Translations under genes and position numbers: made by a program
Shown here: positions 52,238 through 52,904 of the stretch, one piece after another
How the letters are laid out: the number at the start of each line of letters is the position of its first letter
How positions within the stretch are numbered: the first letter of the stretch is position 1
Notes under the pieces: generated by a model
What the model was told of the DNA's origin: nothing
What the model saw: the letters and a program-made list of their open reading frames with translations, nothing else
Databases searched by the model: none
NCBI GenBank assembly: GCA_039182865.1
Contig: JBCDBX010000005.1
Location: 1-52,904, forward strand
DNA from: UBA1858 sp039182865
GTDB lineage: Bacteria; Pseudomonadota; Gammaproteobacteria; UBA4575
Length of the DNA stretch: 52,904 nt
Reading direction: 5' to 3'

Positions 52238-52728
52238 CGGAAGAACAAAATATTGAACCGGAAAAAATCATGCAGCAAGGTTTTGCTCTGGGCAAGCTTG
52301 ATGATCTTGTAAACTGGGCTAGAACGGGCTCCATGTGGCCAATGACTTTTGGTTTAGCATGTTGTGCTGTTGAAATGATGCATGCAGGTGCTGCGCGTTA
52401 TGATCTAGATCGCTTTGGTGTAATGTTTCGGCCTAGTCCTCGTCAATCTGATGTCATGATAGTAGCAGGCACGCTGGTAAATAAAATGGCACCAGCGCTG
52501 CGAAAAGTTTATGACCAGATGCCTGACCCCAAGTGGGTAATCTCTATGGGTTCTTGTGCTAATGGTGGTGGTTATTACCATTATTCTTACTCAGTTGTGC
52601 GTGGTTGTGATCGTATTGTCCCTGTTGATATCTATGTACCAGGATGTCCACCGACAGCTGAAGCGCTTATGTATGGCATTTTGCAGTTACAAAATAAAAT
52701 ACGTCGTAAAAATACTATTTCGCGTTAA
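52228..52728 (+). CDS. nuoB: NADH-quinone oxidoreductase subunit B
   Basis: 166 residues from TTG 52228, inside the nuoA end, with AAGGGAG seven bases upstream; a GTG at 52207 would add seven residues not found in the family. The N2 iron-sulfur cluster ligands C45, C46, C110 and C140 are present (LACCAVEM, MGSCAN, VPGCPP). It carries the terminal cluster that passes electrons to quinone, at the junction of the arms of complex I. Confidence 0.96.
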   Translation: MGLAEEQNIEPEKIMQQGFALGKLDDLVNWARTGSMWPMTFGLACCAVEMMHAGAARYDLDRFGVMFRPSPRQSDVMIVAGTLVNKMAPALRKVYDQMPDPKWVISMGSCANGGGYYHYSYSVVRGCDRIVPVDIYVPGCPPTAEALMYGILQLQNKIRRKNTISR

Positions 52729-52743
52729 TGAAGCAAAAATATT

Positions 52744-52904
52744 ATGAGCGAAATATCTTACCAGCAAGCCTTATCTGACTTTGCGCAACAGTTTTGTTGC
52801 GATTTAACTTATAAAAAAAATGAATACACGTTAACTATTAAAGGAAGCGATGTAGTTAAAGTCTGCACAAGTTTGTGCAATGATCCGCAATTTTCATTTG
52901 AACA
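52744..52904 (+). CDS. nuoC: NADH-quinone oxidoreductase subunit C, 3'-partial
   Basis: The frame opens at ATG 52744, 15 bases after the nuoB stop, and runs off the right edge. 53 complete codons are visible, with a short helical N-terminus and a strand pattern (YTLTIKGSDVVKVCTSL) as at the start of the 30-kDa subunit. The assignment rests mostly on position in the nuoABC order. Confidence 0.85.
   Translation, partial: MSEISYQQALSDFAQQFCCDLTYKKNEYTLTIKGSDVVKVCTSLCNDPQFSFE

Overview
This window looks like a chromosomal segment of a gammaproteobacterium of moderate-to-low GC. The basis is the runs of genes in orders familiar from that class: tig-clpP-clpX-lon-hupB-ppiD, ratA-rnfH beside bamE, recN-nadK beside hrcA-grpE-dnaK-dnaJ, dapB-carA-carB-greA, rlmE-ftsH-glmM-tpiA-secG-tRNA-Leu, and the start of nuoABC. 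The RatA, RnfH, BamE and PpiD families and a two-FHA/PP2C/kinase cassette fit a gammaproteobacterium (perhaps Legionella/Coxiella-like). I cannot name the species from sequence alone. Most of the window is housekeeping. I see no insertion sequence, prophage, CRISPR array or rRNA.

Layout. 1-3313: an aspartate:alanine antiporter (cut by the left edge) and its partner aspartate 4-decarboxylase, a predicted proton-motive metabolic pair. 3375-5550: three tRNAs (Arg-UCU, His-GUG, Leu-UAG), a 411-base structured spacer, a small anchored hypothetical protein and a CPBP-family membrane protease. 5613-14317: trigger factor, ClpP, ClpX, Lon, HU-beta, tRNA-Val, tRNA-Asp and PpiD, a proteostasis block. 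14336-16437: dicarboxylate/amino acid:cation symporter and, on the minus strand, FabI. 16519-22736: a four-gene peptide ABC importer with an unusual double-anchored binding protein and an extended second permease. 22726-25705 (minus): FHA protein, PP2C phosphatase and Ser/Thr kinase. 25931-30503: YafS-like methyltransferase, RNase HI, DnaQ, SmpB (minus), a sodium:neurotransmitter-type symporter, RatA and RnfH. 30512-33537 (minus): BamE, RecN and NAD kinase. 33690-38651: HrcA, GrpE, DnaK and DnaJ with a sigma32-like promoter and no CIRCE element. 38686-49974: DapB, CarAB, GreA, RlmE, FtsH, GlmM, TpiA and SecG. 50072-52904: tRNA-Leu(GAG), a second copy of the structured spacer, an M23-type lipoprotein, a small gene behind a Fur-box-like site, then nuoA, nuoB and the start of nuoC.

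The least explained signal is in the spacers behind tRNA-Arg and tRNA-Leu(GAG), 46.6 kb apart. Beginning exactly at the tRNA CCA ends they share 33 of 34 bases, then a small hairpin whose closing pair changes from A-T to G-C (a compensatory change), and a second conserved block about 200-240 bases further on. Both spacers are strewn with tiny stem-loops of the form GC-GNA-GC, often followed by ATTC. They look like a diverged family of tRNA-trailing structured repeats, comparable in position to the rtT repeats behind E. coli tyrT. Other points worth attention are a terminator just ahead of carA, a near-consensus CRP site in front of the methyltransferase/kinase divergent region, an in-frame TGA separating a 15-codon leader from the methyltransferase, and several genes whose best starts are TTG or GTG.
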